Shown piece by piece: positions 45,354 through 56,007 of a stretch of DNA of 64,000 nt. The first letter of the stretch is position 1. Every line of letters begins with the position of its first letter. Position numbers and translations under genes: made by a program. The DNA comes from Neisseria sp. Its GTDB lineage: Bacteria; Pseudomonadota; Gammaproteobacteria; Burkholderiales; Neisseriaceae. Below the pieces are notes generated by a model that saw nothing but the letters and a program-made list of their open reading frames with translations, ran no database searches and had not been told where the DNA came from. Where the stretch lies: assembly GCA_030528455.1 (NCBI GenBank), contig JAUMYW010000008.1, positions 1-64,000 of the forward strand, written 5' to 3'.

Positions 45354-45866
45354 TCAGGTATTGGGTTTGCGGCAGACCAGCCGCGTGCCGGCGAGGAAAT
45401 CGTATAGAAACTGGCGGTCGGGGTGCAGCAGGGCGAAGCCCCAAGGCAGTATCCACCAAGCCAGGGCCGTGCCTGCAGCGGCTTGCGGTGCGATGCCGAA
45501 GTTTTTGGTGAAAGCGGCGTAGGCGAGCAGCGGAATGAAGATGACAAACACGACTGCCCAAACGAAGCGCAGGCGGAGCTGTTTCAGCGGCGGGCGGCAG
45601 CCGGAAACGGTTTGCAGTTCGAGTTTCCAAGTCTGCATCGCCAGCGTGGAGCCGCGTTTGTGCCAGCAGCTTTTGAAGTACCACCACCATGCGGCAAGCA
45701 GAATGATGCTGACGGCGGGCGCGGCCAGAAACGGTGCGCTGCGGTTGAACAGCATGGCGGCGGCACCGGCGGGAATAAAGGCGGCGCAGGTAACGGCAGC
45801 GGCGAGTAGGGCTTCGTAGAGCAGGGAAATCAGGCGGCGGCGCAGTGAGGCGGCAGGTGCGGACAT
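45354..45866 (-). CDS. RDD family membrane protein
   Basis: 170 residues with four hydrophobic helices. The N-terminal SLRRRLISLLYEALLAAAV replaces the family's RRxxAxxxD start. A central KRGSTLAMQTWKLELQTVSG and a C-terminal LHPDRQFLYDFLAGTRLV carry the conserved RDD-type pattern of turn and ARG/Asp residues. Function of the family is unclear (ion or osmolyte transport suggested for some). It lies 24 bp downstream of miaA on the same strand, so it may be the last gene of mutL-miaA-RDD. Confidence 0.8.
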   Translation of the reverse strand: MSAPAASLRRRLISLLYEALLAAAVTCAAFIPAGAAAMLFNRSAPFLAAPAVSIILLAAWWWYFKSCWHKRGSTLAMQTWKLELQTVSGCRPPLKQLRLRFVWAVVFVIFIPLLAYAAFTKNFGIAPQAAAGTALAWWILPWGFALLHPDRQFLYDFLAGTRLVCRKPNT

Positions 45867-45890
45867 GGTGTTTTCCTGAAAAATTAATGT

Positions 45891-46838
45891 TTAGAGACAA
45901 AAATGCTTGCAGACGGCTTGATAGGCCGTCTGAAAACAGCCGCTGTCGGCATAAGGATCGCACAGGGTGTCGGCATGCAGCTTGCGCAACCAGGTGAGCT
46001 GGCGTTTGGCCAGCTGGCGTGTGGCGGCGATGCCTTTTTCGATAAAAGCGGCGTAATCGGTTTCGCCTGCCAGATAGTCCCAAGCCTGACGGTAGCCTAC
46101 GCAGCGCATGGAGGTGCTGTCGGCGGTCAGTTCGGGGTAGTCGTTTTTCAGACGGCATACTTCGTCCACAAAGCCTTGTTCGAGCATTTGGCGGAAACGT
46201 GCGGCAATCTGGGCGTGCAGCAGAGCGCGGTTTTCGGGGACGAGTGCGAGCGATGCAATATCCAAAGGCGCGGGTTCGGCGGCGGGTTCGGACAAATGGC
46301 GGCTTAACGGAATGCCGGTTAGGGCAAACACTTCCAAAGCCCGTTCGATGCGTTGGGTGTCGTTCGGTTGCAAACGGGCGGCACTTTCGGGGTCGAGGGT
46401 TTGCAGACGGCGGTGCAGTGCGGCGGTACCGTACTGTTCGCGTTCCGCCTGCAATTGTGCGCGAACGGCGGCATCGGCTTCGGGCAGATTGTTCAGGCCG
46501 TCCGTCAGCGCGCGGTAATACATCATCGTTCCGCCGACAATCAGCGGCAGCCTGCCGCGTGCATGGATTTCGTTGCACAAACGCACGCAGTCGGATACGA
46601 ATTGCGCCGCACTGTACGCTTCGGTCGGTTCGATGATGTCGATTAAGTGGTGCGGAACGGCGGCCAGTTCTTCGGGTGAAGGCTTGGCAGTGCCGATATT
46701 CATGTTCCGGTACACCAAGGCGGAATCGAGACTGATGATTTCAAGCGGCAGCCGTTCGGCCAATTCCAAGGCAAGACGGGTTTTCCCGCCGGCAGTCGGA
46801 CCGAGCAGGGCAAAGGCTTTCGGACGCTTGTCGTACAT
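45891..46838 (-). CDS. miaA: tRNA dimethylallyltransferase
   Basis: Adds the dimethylallyl group to A37 of tRNAs reading UNN codons. ATG 46838 ([20 protein letters not shown]) gives 315 residues, normal length. The P-loop [47 protein letters not shown] and the late [13 protein letters not shown] (tRNA contact) are intact. The ATG overlaps the mutL stop by one base (TAATG), so translation is coupled. The mutL-miaA order is widespread in proteobacteria. Confidence 0.96.
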   Translation of the reverse strand: MYDKRPKAFALLGPTAGGKTRLALELAERLPLEIISLDSALVYRNMNIGTAKPSPEELAAVPHHLIDIIEPTEAYSAAQFVSDCVRLCNEIHARGRLPLIVGGTMMYYRALTDGLNNLPEADAAVRAQLQAEREQYGTAALHRRLQTLDPESAARLQPNDTQRIERALEVFALTGIPLSRHLSEPAAEPAPLDIASLALVPENRALLHAQIAARFRQMLEQGFVDEVCRLKNDYPELTADSTSMRCVGYRQAWDYLAGETDYAAFIEKGIAATRQLAKRQLTWLRKLHADTLCDPYADSGCFQTAYQAVCKHFCL

Positions 46839-48751
46839 TACTGCCCCCTTAAAAACAGAGCGTCCAATTCTTTGAGCGTGAGTTTCACCCAAGTCGGACG
46901 GCCGTGGTTGCACTGATTGCTGCGCGGCGTGTTTTCCATATCGCGCAAAAGAGCGTTCATTTCCGGCAGCGTCAGGCGGCGGCCGGCGCGTATCGAGCCG
47001 TGGCAGGACATGGTCGATAAGATGCGGTTTTCCGCCTCTTCCACCGCACGCGAACTGCCGCCGTCTGCCAATTCGCGCAGAACGCTGTGGCACAAAGCCT
47101 CGTTGTCGCCTTTGGCCAGCATGGCCGGTACGGCGCGGACGGCGGCGGTGCTGCTGCCGATTTGGGAAACGTCCAAACCGAAGCCGCGCAATGTTTCGCG
47201 ATGTTCCGCTAAAACCGCAGCTTCTTCGTGCGAGAGAGAAAAAGTCAGCGGAATTAGCAGCTCCTGACTGTTCAAACTGCCCAGCGCACGGCGTTGTTTT
47301 TTCATTTTTTCGTAGTTCACGCGCTCGGCAGCCGCGTGCATATCGATCAGCAGCAGGCTGTCTTCCGCCTGTGCCAAAATATAGATGTCGAGCAGTTGCG
47401 CGATGGCGAAACCCAGCGGAGGAAGGCCGTCTGAAAAACCGTTGTCCGAAGAGTGCGGGGATTCGGACGGCACGGCGGAATGCTGTTCGGGAACGGCGCG
47501 GCGTGTGGCGTTTTCAGACGGCATGGGTACGGAATAATCCGCAGTGCCGTCCGCATCGCGGGCGTAAAGTGCGGAGTAGGTATCCAAAGCGCGGCGGCTT
47601 TCGTGCAGCGACAGATGCCGCTGCTGCGGCGCACGGGCGGAGGGCAGATAGGAAGCTGGTGTCGAAAGGCCGTCTGAAACGGCGGGTTTGAAGCCGTCTG
47701 CAGGTTTTCCCAAGCCGTATAAGGCATCGGCGGCACGGCTCACGCTTTCGGTTTCATCGGCACGGGTGGCGGCCAGTGTTTTGTTCAAGGTGTGGAAAAT
47801 CAGGCTGTGGACGGCTTGGCTGTCGCGGAAACGGATTTCCGTTTTGCCCGGGTGGACGTTCACATCGACCATTTCGGGCGGCAGGTCGAGAAACAGCGCG
47901 AATGCGGGCGACAAAGCCTGGTGCAGTACGTCCTGATACGCCTGTTTCAAGGCATGCTGCATGACTTTGTCGCGTACGAAACGCCGGTTGACGAAGAAAA
48001 ACTGTTTGTCGGTACGGCCTTTGGCGAAAGTCGGTTTGGCGATTTGACCGTACAGGCGCATCACGCCGGCGCCGCTGTCGGTGTCCAAAGCGGCGGCGGC
48101 AAAGTCCGCACCCAAAACGGCGGCGATGCGTTCGTTCGGGCTTTGGGCGGGATAGCTGCAGACGGCTTTGCCGTCCCGTTTCAAGGAAAAGGAAACCTCC
48201 GGCCGCGCCAGAGCCAAACGGTCGAAAACCGCCGCGCAATGGGCGTATTCGGTGTTGTCGGATTTCAGGAACTTGCGCCGCGCGGGGGTGTTGAAAAACA
48301 AATCGGCCACTTCCACCGTCGTGCCGGCCGGATGTGCCGCCGCCGAAATATCCGACAATACGCCGTCTTCCGCACGGATTTGATACGCATGAGCCGAAGC
48401 GGCGGTGCGGCGGCTGGTAAGCGTCAGACGGGAAACCGAAGCGATACTGGCCAGACCTTCGCCGCGAAAACCCATGCTGGATACGCGTTCCAAATCGGCG
48501 AACGAACGGATTTTGCTGGTAGCATGGCGCGAAAGTGCCAAGGCCAAGTCGTCTTGGTGGATGCCGCCGCCGTTGTCGGTAACACGGATAAGCCGCGTTC
48601 CGCCGCCTGCGATTTCGACTTCCACCTCGTTTGCGCCCGCATCCAAGCTGTTTTCCATGATTTCTTTCAGGGCGCTGGCAGGACGTTCGACCACTTCGCC
48701 GGCGGCGATTTGGTTGACGAGATGGTCGGGCAGGGCGGCGATGCGTTTCAT
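46838..48751 (-). CDS. mutL: DNA mismatch repair protein MutL
   Basis: Connects MutS mismatch recognition to strand cleavage. 637 residues. GHKL ATPase: [55 protein letters not shown] variable linker of about 130 residues follows. The C-terminal dimerisation domain carries a [31 protein letters not shown]-type block and [11 protein letters not shown]. The DQHA(x)2E(x)4E-type endonuclease motif of MutH-less species is represented only by [12 protein letters not shown], so nuclease activity needs checking. Three canonical-form DUS (GCCGTCTGAA) lie in the linker (47426, 47513, 47669). Confidence 0.95.
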   Translation of the reverse strand: MKRIAALPDHLVNQIAAGEVVERPASALKEIMENSLDAGANEVEVEIAGGGTRLIRVTDNGGGIHQDDLALALSRHATSKIRSFADLERVSSMGFRGEGLASIASVSRLTLTSRRTAASAHAYQIRAEDGVLSDISAAAHPAGTTVEVADLFFNTPARRKFLKSDNTEYAHCAAVFDRLALARPEVSFSLKRDGKAVCSYPAQSPNERIAAVLGADFAAAALDTDSGAGVMRLYGQIAKPTFAKGRTDKQFFFVNRRFVRDKVMQHALKQAYQDVLHQALSPAFALFLDLPPEMVDVNVHPGKTEIRFRDSQAVHSLIFHTLNKTLAATRADETESVSRAADALYGLGKPADGFKPAVSDGLSTPASYLPSARAPQQRHLSLHESRRALDTYSALYARDADGTADYSVPMPSENATRRAVPEQHSAVPSESPHSSDNGFSDGLPPLGFAIAQLLDIYILAQAEDSLLLIDMHAAAERVNYEKMKKQRRALGSLNSQELLIPLTFSLSHEEAAVLAEHRETLRGFGLDVSQIGSSTAAVRAVPAMLAKGDNEALCHSVLRELADGGSSRAVEEAENRILSTMSCHGSIRAGRRLTLPEMNALLRDMENTPRSNQCNHGRPTWVKLTLKELDALFLRGQ

Positions 48752-48792
48752 GGATTCGTCCGGACGGCAATAAAACGGAATATTATAACAGA

Positions 48793-48821
48793 AGCCGTCT
48801 GGCAGACCTGCAGACGGCTTT
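48793..48821 (-). terminator. DUS-pair hairpin between dedA and mutL
   Basis: aagccgtctg and cagacggctt arms with a 9-nt loop (left copy ends GG instead of CA). It follows the dedA stop on the minus strand. Confidence 0.6.
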
Positions 48822-48834
48822 GAAAAGCGCAGTG

Positions 48835-49479
48835 TCAGTTTTTACGGCGTTTCGCACGGACGATTTCGATGACGGCGGGCAGTACGGAAATCACGATAAT
48901 GGCCGCCAAAACCAAACCCAGATTGTTTTTTACCACCGGCAGATTGGCGAAAAAATAGCCGGCATAAGAAAACAGCACCACCCACAGCACCGCGCCGATG
49001 ATGTTGTAGCGGATGAATTTTGCGTAATCCATTTTCGCCATGCCCGCAACAAAAGGCGCGAATGTCCGCACAATCGGCACGAAGCGGGCGATGATGATGG
49101 TTTTGCCGCCGTATTTTTCGTAAAACTCGTGCGTTTTCTGCAAATGGCTGCGGCGGAAGATTTTGGAATCGGGATCGGCAAAAAGCTTTTCGCCGAAATA
49201 TTTGCCGACGGCGAAATTCACTGCGTCGCCGATAATAGCCGCCAAAATCAGCAAGACCGCCATAATGTGGACGTTCATACCGCCGACTGCCGCAATGCCG
49301 CCTGCGGCAAACAGCAGCGAATCGCCCGGCAGAAAAGGCGTAACGACCAAGCCGGTTTCGCAGAACACAATCAGAAACAGAACGGCGTAAATCCATGCGC
49401 CGTATTGTGCCGACAAAGCGGTGAGATGCTGGTCGATATGGCGGATAAAATCAATAAGGGCGAGGGCGAAGTCGAGCAT
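48835..49479 (-). CDS. DedA family membrane protein
   Basis: 214 residues from ATG 49479 ([19 protein letters not shown]); the frame extends upstream without similarity. The DedA/SNARE-associated core is clear: [24 protein letters not shown] with its re-entrant loop, [15 protein letters not shown], and the conserved FARF-like [28 protein letters not shown]. These proteins act as undecaprenyl-phosphate or phospholipid flippases and affect proton-motive-force and polymyxin tolerance. Divergent from hda over 163 bp. Confidence 0.92.
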   Translation of the reverse strand: MLDFALALIDFIRHIDQHLTALSAQYGAWIYAVLFLIVFCETGLVVTPFLPGDSLLFAAGGIAAVGGMNVHIMAVLLILAAIIGDAVNFAVGKYFGEKLFADPDSKIFRRSHLQKTHEFYEKYGGKTIIIARFVPIVRTFAPFVAGMAKMDYAKFIRYNIIGAVLWVVLFSYAGYFFANLPVVKNNLGLVLAAIIVISVLPAVIEIVRAKRRKN

Positions 49480-49587
49480 GGCGCGGACGGCGGAAGAGTC
49501 GGAAAGACGGTATTGTAAACCATGCGGCCGGAGTCGTCTGAAAAAAAGCAGGCGGACATTTCTGTTTTTCAGACAGCAAACGCAGGT

Positions 49588-49615
49588 TTGAAGCGGCAGC
49601 AAAACCACGTACAAT
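49588..49615 (+). promoter_or_regulatory. Candidate hda promoter
   Basis: TTGAAG (49588-49593), a 16-bp spacer and TACAAT (49610-49615), 27 bp before the GTG start. A hairpin built from GTCTGAAAAA and TTTTTCAGAC arms (49536-49574) lies just upstream in the divergent spacer. Confidence 0.5.
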
Positions 49616-49642
49616 AATGCCTTTTGACGCGCAGGGACGGCA

Positions 49643-50329
49643 GTGAACCAGCTTATTTTCGATTTCGCCACGCAGCAGTATCCGGGGTTCGACAAATTCC
49701 TCGGACAGTCCAACGGCGAACTGCTGTATATGCTGCAACGCCAGCAGGAACAGTTTGTATACGTTTGGGGGACGAGCGGCTGCGGTAAAAGCCATCTTCT
49801 GCAGGCTTGGGTGGCCCAGGCTTTGGATAACGGCGGCCGTGCCTGTTACGTCGATGCGGGCGGAATGCCTTTGGACGAACAGGCTTTGGAATACGATTAT
49901 CTTGCTGTCGATCAGGTCGACAAACTGTCTCCCTTCGAGCAGGCTCTGTTGTTTGAGATTTTCAACAATTTCCGAAACAGCGGGCAGGGCAAGCTGCTGC
50001 TGGCGGCTTCCGAGCCGCCCTATCATCTGAATATGCGCGAGGATTTGCGGACGCGTTTCGGCTATTGTTTGGTTTACGAGATCAAGCCGCTGAGCGATGA
50101 GGAGAAAATCGCCGCCCTGGACAGTATGGTGGCTGCCCGCAATATCAATGTAGATAAAGATATTTTTCCTTACCTGATACGCCATTGGCGGCGCGATATG
50201 GACAGCCTTGTCCAAATGCTCGACACGCTTTGCAATTATGCTGCCGTAACCCGCCGCAGCCGTATTACGCTGCCCTTTTTGCGCCAGTTGCTCAAAGAGC
50301 AACATTCCGAACAAGAGGAACTTGGATGA
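49643..50329 (+). CDS. hda: DnaA regulatory inactivator Hda-like protein
   Basis: Short DnaA paralogue that, with the DNA-loaded beta clamp, promotes hydrolysis of DnaA-ATP after initiation. 228 residues from GTG 49643. The N-terminal MNQLIFDF carries the clamp-binding-like QLIFDF. The P-loop [14 protein letters not shown] and Walker [10 protein letters not shown] follow, then the sensor-2 region [19 protein letters not shown]. No DNA-binding domain IV. A GGGA site precedes the start. The stop overlaps the ATG of the phosphatase gene (ATGA). Confidence 0.92.
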   Translation: MNQLIFDFATQQYPGFDKFLGQSNGELLYMLQRQQEQFVYVWGTSGCGKSHLLQAWVAQALDNGGRACYVDAGGMPLDEQALEYDYLAVDQVDKLSPFEQALLFEIFNNFRNSGQGKLLLAASEPPYHLNMREDLRTRFGYCLVYEIKPLSDEEKIAALDSMVAARNINVDKDIFPYLIRHWRRDMDSLVQMLDTLCNYAAVTRRSRITLPFLRQLLKEQHSEQEELG

Positions 50330-50994
50330 AAAACCTTGCCATTTTCGATTTGGACAACACGCTGATCAACACCGATTCCGACCATTCCTGGCCGCAATAT
50401 CTGATGGAAAAAGGTTTGGTGGATGTCGAATACACCCGCGAGCAAAACGATAAGTTTTACCGCGATTACCAACAGGGCTGTTTGGATATTGATGAATTTC
50501 TTGCCTTTCATCTCGAACCGTTGAGCCGTTACAGTCGCGAAGAATTGGACGATATGCACCGCGAATTTATGCAGTTGTATATCCTGCCGCATATTACGCC
50601 GATGCAGCGTATGCTGGCAGACAGCCACCGTTCGGCCGGAGACGAATTGTTGGTGATTTCTTCGACCAACGAGTTTATCATCACGCCGATTTGTCGGCAT
50701 TTCGGTATCGAAAACATTATCGGTACGCAGCTGGAAACCGATTCGGACGGCCGCTTTACCGGCCGCTATGTAGGCACGCCGAGCCTGAAAGAAGGCAAAA
50801 TCACCCGCTTGAACGAATGGCTTGCCGCGCGCGGCGAAACCTTGGAAAGTTACGGAAAAAGTTATTTTTACAGCGATTCCAAAAACGATTTGCCTCTTTT
50901 GCGAGTGGTCAGCGACCCTGTTGCGGTGAATCCCGATGAGGTTTTGCTGGCTGAAGCTCGGATTTTGAATTGGCCGGTGTTGAATTTCAAATAA
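50326..50994 (+). CDS. HAD-superfamily IB phosphatase (SerB/CicA-like)
   Basis: 222 residues. Motif I FDLDNTLINTDSD (nucleophile Asp8, general acid Asp10), motif II LVISSTNEFI, motif III with KEGKITRL and motif IV YSDSKNDLPLL are in order. The helical cap follows motif I (about residues 15-85), as in subfamily IB. Substrate is unknown; phosphoserine is less likely since SerB proteins are longer. Coupled to hda by a 4-bp overlap, the same neighbourhood as in other beta-proteobacteria. Confidence 0.9.
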   Translation: MKNLAIFDLDNTLINTDSDHSWPQYLMEKGLVDVEYTREQNDKFYRDYQQGCLDIDEFLAFHLEPLSRYSREELDDMHREFMQLYILPHITPMQRMLADSHRSAGDELLVISSTNEFIITPICRHFGIENIIGTQLETDSDGRFTGRYVGTPSLKEGKITRLNEWLAARGETLESYGKSYFYSDSKNDLPLLRVVSDPVAVNPDEVLLAEARILNWPVLNFK

Positions 50995-51018
50995 GTATTG
51001 TGCCGCATCGGAAAAGAT

Positions 51019-51059
51019 ATGCCGTCTGCAAGAGGAAATTTCCTGCCTGCAGACGGCAT
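51019..51059. terminator. Bidirectional DUS-pair terminator between the HAD gene and hemH
   Basis: GCCGTCTGCA (51021-51030) and TGCAGACGGC (51048-51057) with a 17-nt loop. TTTTTTT follows on the plus strand; hemH converges from the other side. Confidence 0.75.
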
Positions 51060-51078
51060 GTTTTTTTGTTCGAGAGTA

Positions 51079-52104
51079 TCAGCGGATTTCGTCTGCCCAG
51101 CTGCCCAAATGCTCCCGGCAGATGGTTTCCAATGCGGCAATCCAAGAAGCATTGTCGTTCAGGCAGGGAATGTAATGGAAGCGGCGGCCGCCGGCTTCGT
51201 GAAACTGTTCGCGGCCGGCGATAGCGATTTCCTCCATGGTTTCCAAACAGTCGGAAACAAAGGCCGGACACATCAGGTCTAATGTTTCTATGCCTTGTTT
51301 GGGCAGGCTGTCGAGCAAATCCTGGGTGGACGGACCGACCCATTTGGCTTTGCCGAACTGGCTTTGGAAAGCAACGATGTAGTCGTTTTCGCCGATGCCA
51401 AGTGCTTCGGCCAGCAGGCGGGCGGTTTCGCGGCACTCTTCGGGATAGGGGTCTCCGAAATCGTCGTGAAGCTGGGGAATGCCGTGGAAACTCAGTAGCA
51501 GTTTGTCGTTCCTGCCGTGCTCTTTCCAGTAGGAGGCAACTTGTTCGCGCAGGGCTTCGATGTAAGCGGGGTGGTTATGAAAGCTGCGGACGGTACGCAG
51601 ACTCATCATATTGCGTTGTTTGAGCATGACGCTGAACACTTTGTCCAAAGCCGCGCCGCTGCTGGAAGCGGCGTATTGGGGATAAAGCGGAACAACCAGA
51701 AGTTGCGACACCCCTTCGTTTTTCAGCTCGGCCATCACATCCGCTACAAATGGTGCGCTGTACGACATGGCGTAGCGCACAATGATATTGTCGGGCAGAC
51801 GTGCGGACAGAAGTTCGGCTTGTTTTTGCGTGTACACCAGAAGCGGCGAGCCGTCTTGCAACCAGATCTGCCGATAACCGTGCGCGCTCTCTTTCGGGCG
51901 GAACGGCAGAACAAAACCGCGTAAAACCGGCTGCCATATATATTTCGGCAGCTCCACTACGCGTTGGTCGGATAGGAATTTGGACAAATACGGGCGGACA
52001 GATTCGGCTGTGGCGGCTTCGGGGGAGCCGAGATTAATCAGCAAAACGGCTGTTTTGCCGTCTGCAGCTTTGTGGGAAGGCTCGGGTAAGAATAAGGATT
52101 TCAT
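51079..52104 (-). CDS. hemH: Ferrochelatase
   Basis: Inserts Fe2+ into protoporphyrin IX, the last step of protoheme synthesis, at the inner membrane. 341 residues. AVLLINLGSPEAAT, YAMSYSAPFVADVMAELK, LLSFHGIPQLHDDFGDPYPEEC (metal-ligand His) and CPAFVSDCLETMEEIAIAG (conserved Glu) are all present. A DUS lies in the N-terminal coding sequence (KAADGKTA). The ATG overlaps the stop of the small lipoprotein gene by 4 bp (ATGA), so both are translated together. Confidence 0.96.
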   Translation of the reverse strand: MKSLFLPEPSHKAADGKTAVLLINLGSPEAATAESVRPYLSKFLSDQRVVELPKYIWQPVLRGFVLPFRPKESAHGYRQIWLQDGSPLLVYTQKQAELLSARLPDNIIVRYAMSYSAPFVADVMAELKNEGVSQLLVVPLYPQYAASSSGAALDKVFSVMLKQRNMMSLRTVRSFHNHPAYIEALREQVASYWKEHGRNDKLLLSFHGIPQLHDDFGDPYPEECRETARLLAEALGIGENDYIVAFQSQFGKAKWVGPSTQDLLDSLPKQGIETLDLMCPAFVSDCLETMEEIAIAGREQFHEAGGRRFHYIPCLNDNASWIAALETICREHLGSWADEIR

Positions 52105-52319
52105 TGTGAGGCACTTTCATCTGATGGGATTTTTTCAGTTGGGGAAGAGTTGTCGTTTTCAGCCGGCGCAGTAAAGGTTTCCTGTATGGTTTGGTAAGCA
52201 GTGGCGGCTTCTTCGGCTTCACGTTCGGACGCACTGATTTCCTGTATGCCGCGCTCGGTCTGCGGCAGGCAGGCTGCAAGCAGTAGGGCGGCGGTTAGGA
52301 CGGTTGCCGTGAGGTTCAT
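52101..52319 (-). CDS. Small lipoprotein encoded before hemH
   Basis: 72 residues from ATG 52319 (MNLTATVLTAALLLAACLPQTE). A lipoprotein signal ends in LLAAC (Cys17). The mature part is about 56 residues, acidic and Ser/Thr/Glu-rich, with no domain I recognise. The in-frame extension up to 52373 crosses a DUS and is unlikely to be coding. It overlaps hemH and sits 60 bp downstream of ftsK. Confidence 0.7.
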   Translation of the reverse strand: MNLTATVLTAALLLAACLPQTERGIQEISASEREAEEAATAYQTIQETFTAPAENDNSSPTEKIPSDESASQ

Positions 52320-52339
52320 ACAATCGGTCTCCGGTAGGC

Positions 52340-52372
52340 TGCAGACGGCTTGGCGGTGTCCGGCCGTCTGCA
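52340..52372 (-). terminator. Facing DUS pair behind ftsK
   Basis: TGCAGACGGC (52340-52349) and GCCGTCTGCA (52363-52372), 13-nt loop, directly past the ftsK stop on the minus strand. It lies just before the lipoprotein gene. Confidence 0.6.
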
Positions 52373-52378
52373 AAATGG

Positions 52379-54757
52379 CTACAACTGGTCTTTCTGAGCC
52401 AGAATTTTGCGGCTGCCGCCGACATCAGCCGCCGACACTACGCCGGAAGCTTCCAATGCTTCCATCAGATTGGCGGCGCGGTTGTAGCCGATACGAAGAT
52501 GGCGTTGCAGCGACGAAATCGAGGTTTTGCGGCTTTCCAGTATGAAGGCAACGGCTTGGTCGAACAATTCGTCGCTATTGGCGTTCGGATTGACGCTATT
52601 GGCACTTTCCAGCGCGGCTTCGCCGGTCAGCAGGCCTTCGACATAATCGGCAGGAGCTTGGCGTTTCAAATGGGCGACGACTTCGTGTACTTCGTGGTCG
52701 CCGACAAATGCGCCTTGCAGACGGGTCGGCTCGGCATTGCCCGGTTGCAGGAAGAGCAAGTCTCCGTATTTGAGCAAATCTTCCGCCCCCATTTGGTCGA
52801 GAATGGTGCGGCTGTCGATTTTGCTTTGAACGGTAAAGGCCATGCGGGTCGGAATATTGGCTTTAATCAGACCGGTAATCACATCGACGCTCGGACGCTG
52901 CGTAGCGATAATCAGATGGATGCCTGCGGCGCGCGCTTTTTGGGCGAGGCGGGCGATCGGAATTTCCACCGCTTTGCGTTCGGTCATCATCAAATCGGCC
53001 AATTCGTCAATCACTACGACAATCTGCGGCAGCTTTTCCAGCGGCTCGGGGTCGTCCGGATTGAGGCTGAACGGATTGAACAGCGGTTTGCCGTTCTCTT
53101 TGGCCGTCTGCACCGTTTCATTATGGTCTGCCAGTTTGCGTACGCCGGTGTGAGAGAATAGTTTGTAGCGTTTTTCCATTTCGGCCACGCACCAGTTCAG
53201 AGCCTGACCCGCTTCGCGCATATCGGTTACCACGGGGCAGAGCAGGTGCGGAATGCCGTCATAAATGCTCAATTCCAGCATTTTCGGGTCGATCATGATG
53301 AAGCGGACTTCATCGGGTGTGGCGCGGAACAGAATCGACATAATCATGCCGTTTACGCCGACCGATTTGCCTGAACCGGTCATGCCTGCCACCAACAGAT
53401 GCGGCATTTTTGCCAAATCGCCGACTACCGGCACGCCTGTAATATCTTTGCCCAAAGCCACTGTCAGCTTGGATTCGGCTTCGCCGAACACGGGGGCGGA
53501 CAGAATTTCGCGCAGGGAAACTTCCTGACGGCGTTCGTTCGGCAGCTCGATGCCCATGGTGTTTTTGCCCGCGATGGTTTCTACCACGCGCACCGACTGC
53601 ACCATCAGCGAGCGTGCCAAATCTTTGGACAGATTGACAATCTGGCTGCCTTTGACGCCTTGTGCGGGCTCGATTTCAAAACGGGTAATCACCGGACCGG
53701 AAGTTGCGCTGACGACTTGAACCTGAATGCCGAATTCGGCCAGCTTCTGCTCGATTTTTTCGGCAGTCTGCTGAAGCTGAACGGGCTTGACGGGAGGTGC
53801 GTCTCCTTTCGGAACGCTCAAAAGGCCGAGTGCGGGCAGGTTGTATTCGCCTGCGGACGGCGGAGTTTCTGCTTCTCCGTCTTGATTAATCAGCGGTATT
53901 TGTACGGGTGTCGGAGGTGTAACCTGTAAGGCGGGTTTTCGGTTGCTGGCGGCGGTTTCGGGTTTGTCTGCGGGTGTTTCGACAATCTGTTGGGCTTCCA
54001 AGACCATGCGGCGTGTGGTTTTTGCAGACGGCATTACGGTGTTTGCGTTTTCTTTTTTGCGTGTCAGCAAATTCCAAAGCCAAGCCATTTTGTCGCCAGT
54101 TTTTTCCATCATATCGAGCCAGGAAACTTGGGAAATCAGGGAAAAAGCTGCAAATGCCGCCAGAAGCATGATTAAAACGCTGCCGCTGGAACCGAGCAGG
54201 CGGACAAACTGGCCTCCGAGCAGGTTGCCGACCAGACCGCCTGCACCGGCAGGAAGTTTTTCTAACAAATCATGGCGGAAAAGGGCATATTCGAGAACGG
54301 GGGAGGCAATCAGAATGCCGGACAGGCCGCAAATGGCAATCCACGTGCTGTACGGCTTGTTTTCCGGACGGTGAATCGGACGGAAGTGTTTGAATAGGAA
54401 TACAGCAGCGGCTACAAGCAGCCACCAGGCAGAGTAACCGAAAAGATAATAGCAGATATCGGCAATATATGCGCCGAGCAGACCGCCCGGATTGAAGACT
54501 TCCCGACCTTCGGGAATGCTGCGGGACCAGGCGGGGTCGTTCATCGAGAAACTGGCCAGTGCTACGGAGAAGTAGGAGAGAACAACCAGACCGATCAGCC
54601 ATAAAGTGTCGTCAATCAGATTGATAATGTGTTCGGGGCGAGGTTTGGGCAGCACTTTGCCTGACGGTGCCGGAGTGCGTCGGGGCGTGTTCTTGCCGTG
54701 TACTGCGGTTTGCTCGTTTTTGCGGGTATATTTTTTTCGGATAGGGCGTTCGGGCAT
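52379..54757 (-). CDS. ftsK: DNA translocase FtsK
   Basis: Hexameric septal motor that clears chromosome termini and activates XerCD at dif. 792 residues, with four membrane helices in about residues 50-220 and a short linker. In the motor, Walker [14 protein letters not shown] is near residue 455 and Walker [14 protein letters not shown] later; [24 protein letters not shown] is also typical. The C-terminal winged-helix gamma domain ([41 protein letters not shown]) binds KOPS-type sites. The short linker, compared with E. coli FtsK (>1300 residues), is usual in Neisseria. Confidence 0.96.
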   Translation of the reverse strand: MPERPIRKKYTRKNEQTAVHGKNTPRRTPAPSGKVLPKPRPEHIINLIDDTLWLIGLVVLSYFSVALASFSMNDPAWSRSIPEGREVFNPGGLLGAYIADICYYLFGYSAWWLLVAAAVFLFKHFRPIHRPENKPYSTWIAICGLSGILIASPVLEYALFRHDLLEKLPAGAGGLVGNLLGGQFVRLLGSSGSVLIMLLAAFAAFSLISQVSWLDMMEKTGDKMAWLWNLLTRKKENANTVMPSAKTTRRMVLEAQQIVETPADKPETAASNRKPALQVTPPTPVQIPLINQDGEAETPPSAGEYNLPALGLLSVPKGDAPPVKPVQLQQTAEKIEQKLAEFGIQVQVVSATSGPVITRFEIEPAQGVKGSQIVNLSKDLARSLMVQSVRVVETIAGKNTMGIELPNERRQEVSLREILSAPVFGEAESKLTVALGKDITGVPVVGDLAKMPHLLVAGMTGSGKSVGVNGMIMSILFRATPDEVRFIMIDPKMLELSIYDGIPHLLCPVVTDMREAGQALNWCVAEMEKRYKLFSHTGVRKLADHNETVQTAKENGKPLFNPFSLNPDDPEPLEKLPQIVVVIDELADLMMTERKAVEIPIARLAQKARAAGIHLIIATQRPSVDVITGLIKANIPTRMAFTVQSKIDSRTILDQMGAEDLLKYGDLLFLQPGNAEPTRLQGAFVGDHEVHEVVAHLKRQAPADYVEGLLTGEAALESANSVNPNANSDELFDQAVAFILESRKTSISSLQRHLRIGYNRAANLMEALEASGVVSAADVGGSRKILAQKDQL

Positions 54758-54894
54758 GATGTTTCGGTGTCAAAAGGCCGTCTGTTTGAGCAGGCAGCCC
54801 GTATCGGACGGAAGAAAACGGCATTATACCGCATCGTTAGGGTACTGTCGGCGGCCTTGTGTGCTGCAGACGGCAGGAGCGGGCGGATAGTGTG

Positions 54895-56007
54895 TCAGGC
54901 AGGGCAGCCGCAGCCGAGAATCCTCGGCCCTGCCGCGCCGGTCGCTTGGTAAGGATTGGCGGGAATACGGTGTATCCAACAGGCAGCCAGCCAGCCGAAA
55001 GCAGCGGCTTCGACCCATTGCGGATCAAGATTGAAACAGGCCGTGCTGACGATTTTGGTTTGCGGCATCGCTGAGGCAAGCCGGGTGTGCAATGCCTGCA
55101 TTAAAACCGGGTTGCGGATACCGCCGCCGCAAACGTAAATATGTCGTGCGTCGGCGGCGTGGCACACGATTTCGTTTGTCGCGCTTAGGGCGGTAAACTC
55201 GGTCAGAGTGCGTAAAATATCTTCGGCTTTTTCCCCACCTTGCAAGCGTTTTTGCAGATACTGCAGGGCAAACAGTTCGCGCCCGGTGCTTTTGGGAGGA
55301 GAACGGAGGAAGTATTCGTGTTCGAGCAGGCGGACAAGCAGCCCGGGCAGGATGCGGCCTCGGGCGGCAATTTTGCCGTCTGCATCGTAAGGCAGACTGA
55401 ATGCATGCTGTGTCCAAGCATCAAGCAGCATATTGCCGGGACCCGTGTCGAATCCCTGCGGGGCTGCAAACGGCTTGAGAATGCTGATATTGGCAATGCC
55501 ACCGATATTGAGCAGTACGCGGGTTTCGTCCGGTGAGGCAAACAGTGCGTGATGGAAGGCGGGAACCAGCGGTGCTCCTTGTCCGCCTGCTGCCAAGTCG
55601 CGACTGCGAAAATCGCCGATGGTGAAAATACCGCTTAATTCGGCCAATAAAGGCAAGTCGGCAAGCTGTATGCTGTATCCTGATTCGGGAGCGTGGCGGA
55701 CGGTTTGTCCGTGGCAGCCGATAGCTGTAATGTCGCGAGGACAAAGATTGTTTTGTCCCAGCAGTTTTGTAACGGTTTCGGCATAGAGCCGGCTCAGCTC
55801 TTGCGATAAGATGCGGCTGCGATGTAATTCGCCACTGCCGCTGCGCTGCAAATCAAGCAGAGCGTGTTTCAGTTTGTCAGAGAAGGGCGAGAATGCATGG
55901 GCTTCTGCGCCCAACCAAGTCATGCCGTCCATTCGGACGAGTACGGCATCTGCACCGTCCATGCTGGTGCCCGACATAATGCCGATATAATATTGGAAGC
56001 CGTTCAT
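54895..56007 (-). CDS. anmK: Anhydro-N-acetylmuramic acid kinase
   Basis: Phosphorylates and opens anhMurNAc released from cell-wall turnover, feeding MurNAc-6-P recycling. ATG 56007 (MNGFQYYIGIMSGTSMDGAD) gives 370 residues; the frame continues to 56136 without similarity. IMSGTSMDGAD (ATP site), IGCHGQTVRH, GDFRSRDLAAGGQGAPLVPAFH (catalytic Asp region), NIGGIANIS and VCGGGIRNPVLM match the family. Stands alone with ftsK 137 bp downstream. Confidence 0.95.
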   Translation of the reverse strand: MNGFQYYIGIMSGTSMDGADAVLVRMDGMTWLGAEAHAFSPFSDKLKHALLDLQRSGSGELHRSRILSQELSRLYAETVTKLLGQNNLCPRDITAIGCHGQTVRHAPESGYSIQLADLPLLAELSGIFTIGDFRSRDLAAGGQGAPLVPAFHHALFASPDETRVLLNIGGIANISILKPFAAPQGFDTGPGNMLLDAWTQHAFSLPYDADGKIAARGRILPGLLVRLLEHEYFLRSPPKSTGRELFALQYLQKRLQGGEKAEDILRTLTEFTALSATNEIVCHAADARHIYVCGGGIRNPVLMQALHTRLASAMPQTKIVSTACFNLDPQWVEAAAFGWLAACWIHRIPANPYQATGAAGPRILGCGCPA

